A DNA stretch of 64,000 nucleotides. It comes from Sphingopyxis jiangsuensis (GTDB taxonomy: Bacteria; Pseudomonadota; Alphaproteobacteria; Sphingomonadales; Sphingomonadaceae). The notes beneath the pieces were generated by a model, which saw only the letters and a list, made by a program, of their open reading frames with translations, was not told the DNA's origin and ran no database searches. The DNA lies in assembly GCF_016734905.1 (NCBI RefSeq), contig NZ_JAERPO010000003.1:97038-161037 (forward strand), written 5' to 3'. The translations under genes were made by a program, and so were the position numbers. Below are positions 1 to 9,322 of the stretch, one piece after another (within the stretch, counting starts at the first letter, position 1; every line of letters starts with the position of its first letter).

Positions 1-8
1 CCCTAGGG

Positions 9-1451
9 TCAGGCGGTGCCGCCGACGGTGAGCCCGCTGACCAGCAAGGTCGGCTGGCCGACGCCCGCGGGGACGCTTTGCCCGCCCTTGCCGCAGATGC
101 CGATGCCTTCGTCGATCGCCATGTCGTTGCCGATGCCTGTAACCTTGGTCAGCACGCTCGGCCCGTCGCCGATCAAGGTCGCGCCCTTGATCGGGTCGCC
201 AAGCTTGCCGTCCTTGATCTTGTAGGCTTCGGTGCAGCTGAAAACGAACTTGCCCGACACGATGTCGACCTGCCCGCCGCCAAAGCTCTTGGCGAAAATG
301 CCGTTCTTCACGCGGCTCAGCAGTTCGGAGGGATCGTCGTGGCCGCCGCGCATGAAGGTGTTGGTCATCCGCGGCATCGGCGCATGGGCAAAGCTTTCGC
401 GGCGCCCGTTGCCCGTCGGTTCGACCCCCATCAGCCGCGCGTTGAGCCGGTCCTGCATATAGCCCTTCAATATGCCGTCCTCGATCAGCACGGTCTCGCG
501 CGTCGGGGTGCCTTCGTCGTCGATCGACAGCGAGCCGCGGCGACCGCCGCCCACCGGGCTTGCCATTGCGCCATCGTCGACCACCGTCACGCCGGGTGCG
601 GCGACGCGTTCGCCGATGCGGCCCGAAAAGGCACTCGTTCCCTTGCGGTTGAAATCGCCTTCGAGCCCGTGGCCGACCGCTTCGTGAAGCAGGACACCGG
701 GCCAGCCGGGGCCGAGCAGCACGGTCATTTCGCCCGCCGGCGCGTCGACCGCGCGCAGATTGACGAGCGCCTGCGCCAGCGCTTCGTCGATCGCGCGGTT
801 CCACTGCGCTTCCTCGAACAGATGATCGTACATATAGCGACCGCCGAGGCCGAAATAGCCGCTCTCGCGCCGTCCGTTTTCCTCGACCACAATGCTGACG
901 TTCAGCCGCACGAGCGGCCGGATGTCGGTCGCGAGGAAGCCGTCGGCGCGGACGATCTCGACGACCGACCAGCTGCCGGCAAGGCTGACCGACACCTGGA
1001 CGATGCGCGGATCGCGCGCGCGCGCCGCGGCATCGATTTGCTGGCAGAGCGCGACCTTCTTGGCGAAGGGGACGAGGTCGAGCGGGTTCGCCTCGTCATA
1101 CAGGTGGCGGTTGGTGCGCGGCGGCGGCGGCGCGTGCGGCGCCTTCGCGGGGTCGAGCAGCGCCAGCGTCTCGGCGGCGCGTCGGATTGCGCCCGCGCTG
1201 ATGTCGCTGGCGTGCGCAAAGCCCGTCATTTCGCCCGACACCGCGCGCAGGCCGAAGCCCGCGTCGGTCGAATAGTCGGCGGTCTTGAGGCGGCCGTCGT
1301 CGAAGCCGAAGCTCTCGGTCGCGCGATATTGCAGGTAGAGTTCGCCATCGTCGGCCCTCGCCAGCGCCTCGCGCGTCAGCTGCTGCGCCAAATCGGGGTC
1401 GAGCGCATCGGTGCGATAGAGGAAGCGGCGAGGATCGGTGAGGCTTGTCAT
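9..1451 (-). CDS. tldD: TldD family metalloprotease
   Basis: Encodes a 480-residue protein of the TldD/PmbA family. TldD and TldE form a cytosolic metalloprotease that trims peptides such as microcin precursors and, in other bacteria, affects DNA gyrase poisoning. The metal-binding HExxxH motif is visible at residues 256-261 (HEAVGH), and the C-terminus has the family's glycine-rich ending. I took the ATG at 1451 because the open frame upstream of it is arginine-rich and unlike the family. The length matches typical TldD. The stop lies in a CTAGGGTCAGG motif that recurs at other gene ends in this window. No tldE partner is in view. Confidence 0.93.
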   Translation of the reverse strand: MTSLTDPRRFLYRTDALDPDLAQQLTREALARADDGELYLQYRATESFGFDDGRLKTADYSTDAGFGLRAVSGEMTGFAHASDISAGAIRRAAETLALLDPAKAPHAPPPPRTNRHLYDEANPLDLVPFAKKVALCQQIDAAARARDPRIVQVSVSLAGSWSVVEIVRADGFLATDIRPLVRLNVSIVVEENGRRESGYFGLGGRYMYDHLFEEAQWNRAIDEALAQALVNLRAVDAPAGEMTVLLGPGWPGVLLHEAVGHGLEGDFNRKGTSAFSGRIGERVAAPGVTVVDDGAMASPVGGGRRGSLSIDDEGTPTRETVLIEDGILKGYMQDRLNARLMGVEPTGNGRRESFAHAPMPRMTNTFMRGGHDDPSELLSRVKNGIFAKSFGGGQVDIVSGKFVFSCTEAYKIKDGKLGDPIKGATLIGDGPSVLTKVTGIGNDMAIDEGIGICGKGGQSVPAGVGQPTLLVSGLTVGGTA

Positions 1452-1525
1452 TTGCGCGATATAGGCACGGGGGCGTGGTTGCGCAAAGTCGCCTTGACGC
1501 TTTTGTGCGATCTCCGCCCCGCGCC

Positions 1526-3055
1526 TCAGCGATAGGCGTCGCGCAATTCGCGCTTGAGCACCTTGCCGATGGGGCTGCGCGGCAGCTCGGCGACAGTGCG
1601 AATCGCGCTCAATCGCTGAGTCTTGCCGACCTTTGCGTTGCAGTCGGCGCGCACCGCCCCGGCATCGGCGCCGGGGACCAGAACGACGAAGGCGACGGGG
1701 GTCTCGCCCCACTCCTCGCTCGGCATCCCGACCACCGCGGCCTCGACGACGCGTTCGTCTGCGAGCAGGATGGCCTCGAGATCGCTCGGATAGATGTTGA
1801 ACCCGCCCGAGATGATCATGTCCTTCGCGCGGTCCATCAGGGTCAGGAAGCCGTCCTCGTCGAAGCGTCCGATGTCGCCGTGGCGATAGAAGAGATTCCC
1901 CTCGGCATCGCGCCAGTGCATCGCCTGCGTCGCATCGGGGCGGTTGTTGTATCCCGTCATCATCGCCGGACTGCGCCCGACGATTTCGCCGACCTCGCCC
2001 TGCGGCAGTTCGTTGCCCGCCTCGTCGATGACCTTGGCGATATGACCCGGCGCGGGCTGGCCGACGGTGTGGAGCTTGTCGGGATATTTATGCGCTTCGA
2101 GCAAAAAGGCCGCGCCGCCCTCGGTCATGCCGTAGATTTCGACGAGCCCGCCGGGCCAGCGTTTCAAAATGTCGGCCTTGAGCGCGGCGGGGAAGGGCGC
2201 CGAGGTGCAATATTTCATGACAAAGCTCGACAGGTCGAAGCGGTCGAAATCGTCGAGCGCCATGATGCGGCGATACTGGACGGGGACGAGCATCGTGTTG
2301 GTCGCGCGCTCGCGCTCGGCAAGTTCGAGGAAGCCGCGTGCGTCGAACTTTTTCATCAGCACGACGCGCCCGCCCGACCCGACCGTGGGCATGAAGCTTG
2401 CCATCGTCGTGTTCGAATAGAGCGGCGTCGACAGGATCGTCACCGCGCCGTGGCCATAGGCGGGCGCGCCGCGGACGATATGCTGCCAGCGCATCGCATG
2501 GCTTTGCACGATGCCCTTCGGCGTGCCGGTCGTCCCCGACGAATAGATGATGTTGAAGCCGTCTTCGGGCGCGACTGCGACCGGCGCAGGGCGCGCGCCG
2601 GGGGCGGCCATCCATGCCGAAAGCCGCGTGCCCGCGTCGCTTTCGTCCATCGCGATGCGATCGGACGCCCGCACATCCTGCCCCGCAAGGCTCGCGGCGG
2701 CAGCGCTGTCGAGGAAGAGGTGGCGCGCGCCGGTGTCGGCGATCATCGCCGCCATCTGCTCGCCGGTCGCGCTGTTGGTAATCAGCCCCGCGACGCCGCC
2801 GGCGCGGAGGGTGCCGAGAATGACCGCCACCTGCTCGACGCTGTTGAGCCCCGCAATCGCCGTGCGGTCGCCCTTCGCAAAGCCATCGGCCTGCAGGCGC
2901 GTCGCGATTCGGTCGGTGAGCGCGTCGAGTTCGGCCCAGCTCAGGCGCCGTTCGGGGTCCGCCGCCGCTACGGCATCGGGGCGCTCGACGGCGTGCGCGC
3001 GGACGAGGTCGGGCAGGGTGGCGAAAGCGCTTTCGAGCATGGCGGTGCTGGTCAT
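1526..3055 (-). CDS. Class I AMP-dependent acyl-CoA synthetase/ligase
   Basis: A 509-residue adenylate-forming enzyme expected to activate a carboxylic acid to its acyl-AMP and then acyl-CoA in the cytosol. The nucleotide-binding signature YSSGTTGTPKG is at residues 171-181. Downstream are the YGMTEGG motif, the hinge region (RHGDIGRFDEDGFL) and the C-terminal lysine motif SPIGKVLKREL. ATG at 3055 gives a normal N-terminus. It is transcribed divergently from another acyl-CoA synthetase at 3202. The substrate cannot be read from the sequence; a medium- or long-chain fatty acid or an aromatic or steroid side-chain acid are all possible. Confidence 0.9.
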   Translation of the reverse strand: MTSTAMLESAFATLPDLVRAHAVERPDAVAAADPERRLSWAELDALTDRIATRLQADGFAKGDRTAIAGLNSVEQVAVILGTLRAGGVAGLITNSATGEQMAAMIADTGARHLFLDSAAAASLAGQDVRASDRIAMDESDAGTRLSAWMAAPGARPAPVAVAPEDGFNIIYSSGTTGTPKGIVQSHAMRWQHIVRGAPAYGHGAVTILSTPLYSNTTMASFMPTVGSGGRVVLMKKFDARGFLELAERERATNTMLVPVQYRRIMALDDFDRFDLSSFVMKYCTSAPFPAALKADILKRWPGGLVEIYGMTEGGAAFLLEAHKYPDKLHTVGQPAPGHIAKVIDEAGNELPQGEVGEIVGRSPAMMTGYNNRPDATQAMHWRDAEGNLFYRHGDIGRFDEDGFLTLMDRAKDMIISGGFNIYPSDLEAILLADERVVEAAVVGMPSEEWGETPVAFVVLVPGADAGAVRADCNAKVGKTQRLSAIRTVAELPRSPIGKVLKRELRDAYR

Positions 3056-3201
3056 CGCATCGGGGTAGCACAGCAATATCTGCGCGCAATGGCGCCCCAT
3101 CGCATTCGGCGGCGCACGCCGGGGCCGCCTCGCTTGACCAAAAGTTTCAGTCCGCTACTCATTTGGCGACACGATAAACATGATTCCGGAGACGATGCCC
3201 G
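3056..3201. promoter_or_regulatory. Divergent intergenic region between two acyl-CoA synthetase genes
   Basis: This 146-base gap separates two divergently transcribed acyl-CoA synthetases and must carry promoters for both. Its right half is less GC-rich than its surroundings. I see no convincing operator palindrome. The boundaries are simply the two start codons. Confidence 0.4.
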
Positions 3202-4743
3202 ATGCACCCTTCTGTCCACGCGCAAACGCATCCCGACAAACCGGCGGTGATCGTCGCGGAGACCGGCGAGACGCTGAGCTATGCCGAACTCGATGCCTTG
3301 TCGAACCGCGCCGCGCAGCTGTTTCGCGCGCGGGGGCTGGGGCATGAGGATGTCGTTGCCTTCATGCTCGACAACACGCCGCGCTATTACGGACTGACCT
3401 GGGGCGCGCAGCGCGCGGGGCTGCGCTATGTCTGCATCTCGTCACGGCTGACGCAGGACGAGACCGACTATATCCTCGAAAATTCGGGGGCAAAGCTGCT
3501 CGTCGTATCGGCGAGCCTCGCGCCCGCGGCGCTCGAACTGGAGACGACGATCGCGCGCTTCTCGATGGGAGGGGAGATTGCGGGCTGGCCGGCGATCGAG
3601 GAGGCGCTTGCCGCAATGCCTTCCGAGCGGATCGCCGACGAACGCGCCGGAGTCGACATGCTCTATTCGTCGGGGACGACGGGGCGGCCCAAGGGGGTCA
3701 AGGTTCCCTTGCCCGAGGAGCGCGCAATCGATGCGCCCAACAGCCTCGTCATGCTGGCGGCGGCGGCGTTTGGCATCGGTCCCGACAGCATCTATCTGTC
3801 GCCCGCGCCGCTCTATCATGCCGCGCCGCTGCGCTGGTCGATGACGATCCACCGGCTCGGCGGGACGGTCGTGCTGATGAAGAAATTCGACCCCGAAGGC
3901 GCGCTTGCCGCGATCGAGACCTATCGCTGCAACAGCGCGCAGTTCGTGCCGACCCATTTCGTGCGGATGCTCAAGCTGCCCGAAGCGGTGCGCGCGAAAT
4001 ATGACGTGTCGTCGATGAAGGGCGCAATCCACGCGGCCGCGCCGTGTCCGGTGCCGGTCAAGCAGGCGATGATCGACTGGTGGGGTCCGGTGCTGCTCGA
4101 ATATTATGCGGGATCGGAAGGCAATGGCATGACCTTCGCATCGAGCGCCGACTGGCTCGCGCACAAGGGGACCGTCGGGCGTCCGCTCAACGGCGCGGTG
4201 CATATCATGGCCGAGGACAAGGAAAGCGAGCTGCCTGCCGGTGAGGAGGGCATCGTCTTTTTCGAAAGCGAGAATGTTTTCGAGTATCACGACGATCCCG
4301 AAAAGACGGCGGCGAGCCGCAACAGCCGCGGCTGGACGACGCTCGGCGATGTCGGAAAGGTCGACGCCGACGGGTTCCTCTACCTCACCGACCGCAAGAG
4401 CTTCATGATCATTTCGGGCGGGGTGAACATTTATCCCCAGGAGATTGAGAATCATCTGGTGACGCACCCGAAGGTCGCCGACGTTGCGGTCGTCGGCGGC
4501 CCGCACGAGGAGATGGGCGAGGAAGTGATCGCCGTCATCCAGCTCTCGGACATGGCCGACGCGACCGACGCCTTTCGCGACGAACTGGTCGCCTTTGCGC
4601 GCCAGAAGCTGTCGGGGATCAAAATCCCGCGCCGGATCGATTTCGTCGAAGCCCTGCCGCGGCATGACACGGGCAAGCTCTACAAGCGCCTGCTCCGCGA
4701 CAAATATTGGGAGAAGGCGAAGGCCGAAGGCGTAAGCGCGTGA
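3202..4743 (+). CDS. Acyl-CoA synthetase (AMP-binding family)
   Basis: A 513-residue adenylate-forming CoA ligase. The AMP-binding motif YSSGTTGRPKG is at residues 155-165, followed by a YYAGSEGNG acyl-binding segment, the TLGDVGKVDADGFLYLTDR hinge and the catalytic-lysine region HDTGKLYKRLLRD near the C-terminus. It starts a tight three-gene operon: its TGA overlaps the GTG of the next gene, which in turn overlaps a crotonase. That context suggests activation of an acid that is then hydrated or isomerised in a beta-oxidation-like pathway. It is only distantly related to the divergent ligase at 1526-3055. Confidence 0.92.
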   Translation: MHPSVHAQTHPDKPAVIVAETGETLSYAELDALSNRAAQLFRARGLGHEDVVAFMLDNTPRYYGLTWGAQRAGLRYVCISSRLTQDETDYILENSGAKLLVVSASLAPAALELETTIARFSMGGEIAGWPAIEEALAAMPSERIADERAGVDMLYSSGTTGRPKGVKVPLPEERAIDAPNSLVMLAAAAFGIGPDSIYLSPAPLYHAAPLRWSMTIHRLGGTVVLMKKFDPEGALAAIETYRCNSAQFVPTHFVRMLKLPEAVRAKYDVSSMKGAIHAAAPCPVPVKQAMIDWWGPVLLEYYAGSEGNGMTFASSADWLAHKGTVGRPLNGAVHIMAEDKESELPAGEEGIVFFESENVFEYHDDPEKTAASRNSRGWTTLGDVGKVDADGFLYLTDRKSFMIISGGVNIYPQEIENHLVTHPKVADVAVVGGPHEEMGEEVIAVIQLSDMADATDAFRDELVAFARQKLSGIKIPRRIDFVEALPRHDTGKLYKRLLRDKYWEKAKAEGVSA

Positions 4744-5357
4744 CCGATCGGGTCGAGTTCTTTTTTGACCTGTCGTCGCCCTGGACGTGCCTTGCCTTTC
4801 ACAACCTGCCTGCGCTGCTCGAGCGGACGGGCGCGAGCGCACGCTATCGCCCGATCCTGGTCGGCGGGGTGTTCAATGCCGTCAATCCGGCGGTCTATGC
4901 CGCGCGCGAACAGGCCGACAACCGGCGGCTCGCGCATAGCTGGAAGGTGCTGAAGGACTGGGCGCGCCTTGCGGGCGTGCCGATGAACTTTCCGTCAGAA
5001 TGGCATCCGGCCAAGAGCGTCGCGGCGATGCGCTTCTGCTGCGCTCTGGAGGATGACCAGGCGGCGCTGGTGCGCTTTGCGCGCGGCGCCTTTGCGAGCT
5101 ATTTCGGCGCGCAGGAGAATCTCGACGACCCCGCGGTGTTGATCGCGGTTGCCGATTCCGCGGGGCTCGACGGTGCAGCGGTCGCCCAGGCTGCGGTGGG
5201 CGACGACGCCAAGGCGCGGCTGCGCGCCAACACCGACGAGTTGATCGCGCGCGGCGGCTATGGATCGCCAACGATCTTCGTCGACGGCGACGACATGTAT
5301 TTCGGAAACGACCAGCTCCCGCTCGTAGAGGCGGCGCTTGAAAGGACTCTCCCATGA
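4740..5357 (+). CDS. DsbA-like / 2-hydroxychromene-2-carboxylate isomerase family protein
   Basis: A 205-residue thioredoxin-fold protein of the kappa-GST / 2-hydroxychromene-2-carboxylate isomerase family. The N-terminus carries the FFFDLSSPWTCLAF segment, whose serine occupies the glutathione-activating position, and a GSPTIFV cis-proline loop lies near the C-terminus. Family members use glutathione to isomerise aromatic catabolic intermediates. I chose the GTG at 4740 because it overlaps the TGA of the preceding ligase (GTGA) and places the conserved N-terminus correctly; no internal ATG would. Neighbours are an acyl-CoA synthetase and a crotonase, so an aromatic or alicyclic acid pathway is plausible but not shown. 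Confidence 0.88.
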   Translation: MTDRVEFFFDLSSPWTCLAFHNLPALLERTGASARYRPILVGGVFNAVNPAVYAAREQADNRRLAHSWKVLKDWARLAGVPMNFPSEWHPAKSVAAMRFCCALEDDQAALVRFARGAFASYFGAQENLDDPAVLIAVADSAGLDGAAVAQAAVGDDAKARLRANTDELIARGGYGSPTIFVDGDDMYFGNDQLPLVEAALERTLP

Positions 5358-6157
5358 AGGACCGCATTTCGATCACCATGCTGGAGGACGGCATCGCCGA
5401 CGTCCGGCTGATCCGCGCCGACAAGATGAACGCGCTCGACGGCGCGATGTGGGAGGCGCTCGCCGAGGCGATCGACACGCTGAAGGCCACCGACGGGCTG
5501 CGCGTCGTCGTGCTGTCGGGCGAGGGGCGCGCCTTTTGCGCGGGACTCGACCTCTCCAGCCTGTCGGCCGACCGCGATCCGGGCGCGAGCAGCGCGGGCG
5601 GCAGCCTGTCCGACCGCACCAAGGGGATTGCGAATAACGCCCAATATGTCGCCTGGGGCTGGCGCGAACTTCCCGTTCCGGTCATCGCGGCCGTGCATGG
5701 CGTCGCATTCGGCGCGGGCAGCCAGATCATGGCGGCGGCGGACATCCGCATCGTCCATCCCGACACGCGGATTGCGATCATGGAAATGCGCTGGGGCCTC
5801 GTCCCCGACGTCGGGGGCATGGCGCTGTGGCGCACGCAGGTCGCCGACGATGTGCTGCGCGAGATGATCTATACCAACCGCGAATTCAACGGGAGCGAGG
5901 CGAAGCTGCTCGGTTTCGCGACGCATGTCTCCGACGAGCCGCTGGCGCATGCGATGGATCTCGCCCGCGCGATTGCGGGCAAGAATCCCCATGCGGTCCG
6001 CGGTGCGAAGCGGCTGTGCAACATGCTGGGCCACGCGAGCGACGCCGAAATCCTGCAGGCCGAAAGCGACGAGCAGGTCAAGGTCATCCGCACCCCCAAC
6101 CAGATCGAGGCGGTGATGGCGCACATGCAGAAACGCGCGCCAAACTTCGTCGATTAG
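5354..6157 (+). CDS. Enoyl-CoA hydratase/isomerase (crotonase) family protein
   Basis: A 267-residue crotonase-fold enzyme. The oxyanion-hole segments are FCAGLDLSS (residues 61-69) and GVAFGAGSQ (116-124), and the acidic catalytic region is MEMRWGLVPDVGG, with Glu144 and Asp152 in the usual positions. It probably hydrates or isomerises an enoyl-CoA made by the pathway of the two upstream genes. Its ATG overlaps the preceding TGA (ATGA), which indicates translational coupling. Its stop overlaps the stop of the convergent ATP12 gene. The precise reaction within this large family cannot be assigned from motifs. Confidence 0.92.
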   Translation: MKDRISITMLEDGIADVRLIRADKMNALDGAMWEALAEAIDTLKATDGLRVVVLSGEGRAFCAGLDLSSLSADRDPGASSAGGSLSDRTKGIANNAQYVAWGWRELPVPVIAAVHGVAFGAGSQIMAAADIRIVHPDTRIAIMEMRWGLVPDVGGMALWRTQVADDVLREMIYTNREFNGSEAKLLGFATHVSDEPLAHAMDLARAIAGKNPHAVRGAKRLCNMLGHASDAEILQAESDEQVKVIRTPNQIEAVMAHMQKRAPNFVD

Positions 6158-6849
6158 ACTGCCAGCAACTCCAGAAACCGCACCGCATTGTTCCAGTCGC
6201 GCTGTTTCGCGGCGCGCGCCTTTTGCGCGTCGCTGTCGGCGCCCCAGCGGCGTTCCTGATAAAGTTCGTCAAGGGTGACAGCGGACCATAGGATATCGGC
6301 ATCGAAAGCCCGTTCGATCAGCGCGAGACCTGCGACGAGCGAGCCACCGATGGTGACGAGCGGCGCCAATGGCGCGAGCCGAAACGGCGTTTGCGCGAGC
6401 ACGGCGTCCCGCAACGCAGCCAATGTCGCCGGGGGCTGGTCGACCGGCAGCACGCCCTGCGCGAGGTTGAACTCCACGCCATAGCGCGACTCGGCCCATG
6501 CAAGCAGCGGGTTCCAGCTTGCCGCCTGCTCGGCCTGAAGCGCGGCGTCGCGGTCATCGCGGTAGCAGAAAAGGTCGCTTTCGGCATAAGCGGCAATCGG
6601 TGCGGCAAAGGCGCGGGGGTCGGGAAGCGCAAGGTCGATCGCGGCATTGGCGATGCCGGTCATCGGCATGCGCGCTGGATCGAGCGTGTCGCCTTGCACG
6701 TCCCATTCGGCGACGATGGCCTGCGCGAGCGCCTCGCTTGGTACCGACAGCGGCGCACGGCCCGGGGTGCGCACCGGCCGCTCGTCGAGCGCGATACTCC
6801 AGCCGTCCGGTTCGCGGACGGCGGCGGCGGCCTTCCAGAACCGCTTCAC
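6154..6849 (-). CDS. ATP12 family chaperone for F1-ATPase assembly
   Basis: A 231-residue protein of the ATP12 family, the chaperone that binds the F1 alpha subunit during ATP synthase assembly in mitochondria and alphaproteobacteria. The diagnostic core is present: acidic residues and DLFCYR around the middle of the protein, and the ALLAWAES-like and LDELYQERRWG segments in the C-terminal half. I set the start at the GTG at 6849, which overlaps the TGA of the upstream small membrane protein (GTGA); the protein then begins VKRFWK as in homologues. It is co-transcribed with the gene at 6846-7082. Confidence 0.9.
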   Translation of the reverse strand: MKRFWKAAAAVREPDGWSIALDERPVRTPGRAPLSVPSEALAQAIVAEWDVQGDTLDPARMPMTGIANAAIDLALPDPRAFAAPIAAYAESDLFCYRDDRDAALQAEQAASWNPLLAWAESRYGVEFNLAQGVLPVDQPPATLAALRDAVLAQTPFRLAPLAPLVTIGGSLVAGLALIERAFDADILWSAVTLDELYQERRWGADSDAQKARAAKQRDWNNAVRFLELLAV

Positions 6850-7082
6850 AGGTCGCGCGGCGAACGCCAGCGGCGTGCAAGGATTTTCGGCATGACCGCA
6901 AAATCGAAGGCGCCGACGAGAACAACGGCGACCCCGATCCAACGGTCGGTTGGCTGACCCGCCAGTTCAATGCCGCCGCGGATAAGGACAAAACCTGCCA
7001 GCACCAGAATTGCGCCCATGATGCGCATGCTGGATAGCGCCACAAAGCGCTTTTTGGCGAGGGCGTCGTCGGTCTGGGTCAT
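6846..7082 (-). CDS. Small two-helix membrane protein of unknown function
   Basis: A 78-residue protein with two predicted membrane helices (about residues 20-40 and 46-65), separated by a short polar turn, and a basic C-terminal tail. It lies between a PaiB-type gene and an ATP12 gene. It overlaps the latter by four bases and its start overlaps the PaiB-like stop, so the three form one translationally coupled unit. I do not recognise a functional family. The conserved coupling to ATP12 suggests a link with ATP synthase biogenesis, which is inference only. Confidence 0.75.
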   Translation of the reverse strand: MTQTDDALAKKRFVALSSMRIMGAILVLAGFVLIRGGIELAGQPTDRWIGVAVVLVGAFDFAVMPKILARRWRSPRDL

Positions 7083-7702
7083 GCGCTCTCCCTAGCGCCG
7101 CCAAGCTGGCGTATCAAATGTGCGAGTGCGCCGTGGCCCGACGCCTCGATCCCCGCCGCGACGCGTTCGCGTTCGTCGGGCGATTTATTCTGCGACAGTT
7201 TCAGCGTCGGCCGCCACGCGGTGATGCGCATTTCGAACCCGACAATCGCACCCGTCATCTTGGCGAACAGCGCGGGTTCCATCTTGGCCCGTGTCCACGG
7301 CGGGTTTTCGCCGATCCGGGCCTCATGGAGCGCCGAAAGGTCATCAAGCATCGCGACGAGCCCCGCGTCGTCGAGCTTGCGAACCTCGCCTTCCATTTCG
7401 ATTGCGACATAATTCCATGTCGGTACCATCTTGTCGGCGGCGGCGTACCAATTGGCGCTGACATAAGCGTCAGGACCCTGCACGACCGCGAGCAATGTTC
7501 CGCCGTCGATATGTTTGGCGAGCGCATTGCCGCGCGAGATGTGAAAGCGCAGCGTCGCGTTGTCGTCGCCGAGCAGCACGGGCGCGTGCGCGACGCGCGG
7601 GCCGTCGGGACTCGCAGCGAACAAGGCGGCAAAGCCGATCTCGCGTACGAACATGGGTGCAAGCTGGTCATCCTTGGGCCGAAAAATCTGGTTGGGGTGC
7701 AT
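7079..7702 (-). CDS. PaiB-type FMN-binding protein
   Basis: A 207-residue member of the PaiB family, split-barrel FMN-binding proteins originally described as negative transcriptional regulators in Bacillus. Characteristic segments are the N-terminal MHPNQIF and the FHISRGNALAKH and VQGPDAYVSANWY flavin-site regions, followed by TWNYVAIEMEG. The start overlaps the upstream pseudouridine synthase stop and its stop overlaps the next start, so it belongs to a run of at least five minus-strand genes from CrcB to ATP12. No DNA-binding domain is evident, so a regulatory role is uncertain. Confidence 0.9.
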   Translation of the reverse strand: MHPNQIFRPKDDQLAPMFVREIGFAALFAASPDGPRVAHAPVLLGDDNATLRFHISRGNALAKHIDGGTLLAVVQGPDAYVSANWYAAADKMVPTWNYVAIEMEGEVRKLDDAGLVAMLDDLSALHEARIGENPPWTRAKMEPALFAKMTGAIVGFEMRITAWRPTLKLSQNKSPDERERVAAGIEASGHGALAHLIRQLGGARESA

Positions 7703-8901
7703 CAGCGTGTCTTTCGGGGGCCGGGTTTGCGCGCGCCGGGCTTGGCGGGGCCGCGGCGGGCCGGGGGCTTTCCGGTCTTTGCTTTGGGTTTGCCGACATT
7801 GTCGGTGGGCTTGCTCGTTGCGGTGCGTCCGCGGCGTTCGCCGCGGCGCGCCTTGCGGATCTGTTTGCTGTGCGCCTTGGCGGCGGCCTTCATCGCTGCC
7901 TTGGGGGCGGGCCCCCGTTCCTCTTCATCGGTGTGGATGTCGCCGAGCAGCAGGTCGAAGCCCAGCGCGTCGAGGCTCGCGGCGAAATGTTCGGGCAGGT
8001 CGGCGGTGACGTCGAGCTGGCCGCCGTCGGGATGATCGATCCGCAACCGTCGGCTGTGGAGGTGCAGCTTGCGGCTGATCGTGCCGGTCAGGAACGCACC
8101 CTTGCCTCCATATTTGCCGTCGCCGACGATCGGATGGCCGATCGCCGCCATATGGACGCGCAACTGATGCGTGCGCCCGGTGAGCGGTTGCAACTCGACC
8201 CACGCCGCACTGTTCCCCGCGCGTTCGATGACGCGATAGCGCGTTTTCGACGGCAGGCCGCTGTCGTGCACATGCATCTTCTCGCCGCCCGAACCGGGCT
8301 GTTTGGCAAGCGGCAGGTCGATCTCGCCCTGCGCAATGTCGGGGACGCCGACGACGATCGCCCAATAGGTTTTCTTGGCGCTACGGTTCGAGAAGCTCTT
8401 GGCGAACCAGGCGGCGGCGCGCGGCGTGCGTGCGACGAGCAGCGCCCCCGATGTGTCCTTGTCGAGCCGGTGGACGAGCTTGGGACGCACGGGGGCATCA
8501 TATTTGAAGGCGTCGAGCAAGCCGTCGACATGCGCGTCGGTCTTTGTCCCGCCCTGCGTCGCGAGGCCGGGAGGCTTGTTGAGCACCAATGCGCTCGCGT
8601 CGCGGTGGACGAGCATCGATTCGGCGAGTGCGACGTCGGCGTCGGTCAGCGGACGGTCCTTGCGCGCGGGTGGCGCCGTGCGTTCGACCGGCGGCGTAGG
8701 CATGGCGAGCGTTTGCCCTGCAGCAATCCTGTCCGACACGTCGGCCTTTTGCCCGTCGAGCGTGAGCTGCCCCGACCGCGCCCAGCGCGCGAGCAGGGCA
8801 TGCGGGGTTCCCGGCCGGTGCCGTTTGAACCAGCGGTCGAGCCGGATGCCGTCATCCTCTTCGCCGATGGTCGCGCCGTCCATTTTCGTGCCGCCGCTCA
8901 T
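7702..8901 (-). CDS. RluA-family 23S rRNA/tRNA pseudouridine synthase with S4 domain
   Basis: A 399-residue pseudouridine synthase. An S4 RNA-binding domain occupies roughly residues 15-75. The catalytic motif HRLDKDTSG at 144-152 carries the essential Asp147, and the GRTHQLRVH motif follows. This is the RluC/RluD subgroup. The last 80 or so residues form a lysine-, arginine-, alanine- and proline-rich basic tail that normal RluC proteins lack; such tails are seen in several sphingomonad RNA-binding proteins and may aid ribosome binding. The ATG at 8901 overlaps the CrcB stop. Which uridine is modified cannot be told. Confidence 0.92.
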   Translation of the reverse strand: MSGGTKMDGATIGEEDDGIRLDRWFKRHRPGTPHALLARWARSGQLTLDGQKADVSDRIAAGQTLAMPTPPVERTAPPARKDRPLTDADVALAESMLVHRDASALVLNKPPGLATQGGTKTDAHVDGLLDAFKYDAPVRPKLVHRLDKDTSGALLVARTPRAAAWFAKSFSNRSAKKTYWAIVVGVPDIAQGEIDLPLAKQPGSGGEKMHVHDSGLPSKTRYRVIERAGNSAAWVELQPLTGRTHQLRVHMAAIGHPIVGDGKYGGKGAFLTGTISRKLHLHSRRLRIDHPDGGQLDVTADLPEHFAASLDALGFDLLLGDIHTDEEERGPAPKAAMKAAAKAHSKQIRKARRGERRGRTATSKPTDNVGKPKAKTGKPPARRGPAKPGARKPGPRKTR

Positions 8902-9275
8902 GCCGGCACCTGCCGCATCACCAGCATGCCGATCCCGCAGGCCATGATCGCTCCGGCGACCGACGCGACTGCATAGGCCACCGCCTGCGCAGTCTGGCCA
9001 CGCTCGAAGAGCAGCCAGAATTCCATGCTGAACGACGAAAAGGTCGTGAAACCTCCCAGGAGGCCGACGCCGAGGAACAGCCGCGCCGCTTCGGTCGCTC
9101 CGCTGCGCGCGAAATGGCCGATCAGCAGCCCCATCGCCAGGCTGCCCCCGATATTCACCGCGAGCGTCCACCATGGAAAGCCGGGGCCGAGCCGCGCAAG
9201 CATCGCATAGCCGACCAAATGCCGCGCGCCCGCGCCTATCGCGCCGCCGACCATCACTGGGAAAAGCCCGTTCAT
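8898..9275 (-). CDS. crcB: Fluoride exporter CrcB/Fluc
   Basis: A 125-residue, four-helix inner-membrane protein of the Fluc family, dual-topology dimeric channels that export fluoride. The signature GGFTTFSSFS is present around residues 74-83, preceded by the conserved asparagine in the NIGGSLAMG helix. It is the first gene of the minus-strand run ending at ATP12 and overlaps the pseudouridine synthase start by four bases. I see no fluoride riboswitch pseudoknot in the short upstream gap. Confidence 0.95.
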   Translation of the reverse strand: MNGLFPVMVGGAIGAGARHLVGYAMLARLGPGFPWWTLAVNIGGSLAMGLLIGHFARSGATEAARLFLGVGLLGGFTTFSSFSMEFWLLFERGQTAQAVAYAVASVAGAIMACGIGMLVMRQVPA

Positions 9276-9322
9276 CCCGCCGCCCTAGCCCGAAAGATCG
9301 CGCGCGAAAAGCATCGCCATCA

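Noticed and set aside
9200-9300. Fluoride riboswitch upstream of crcB
   Set aside because: The gap to the next gene is short and no pseudoknot-like conserved segment could be seen.
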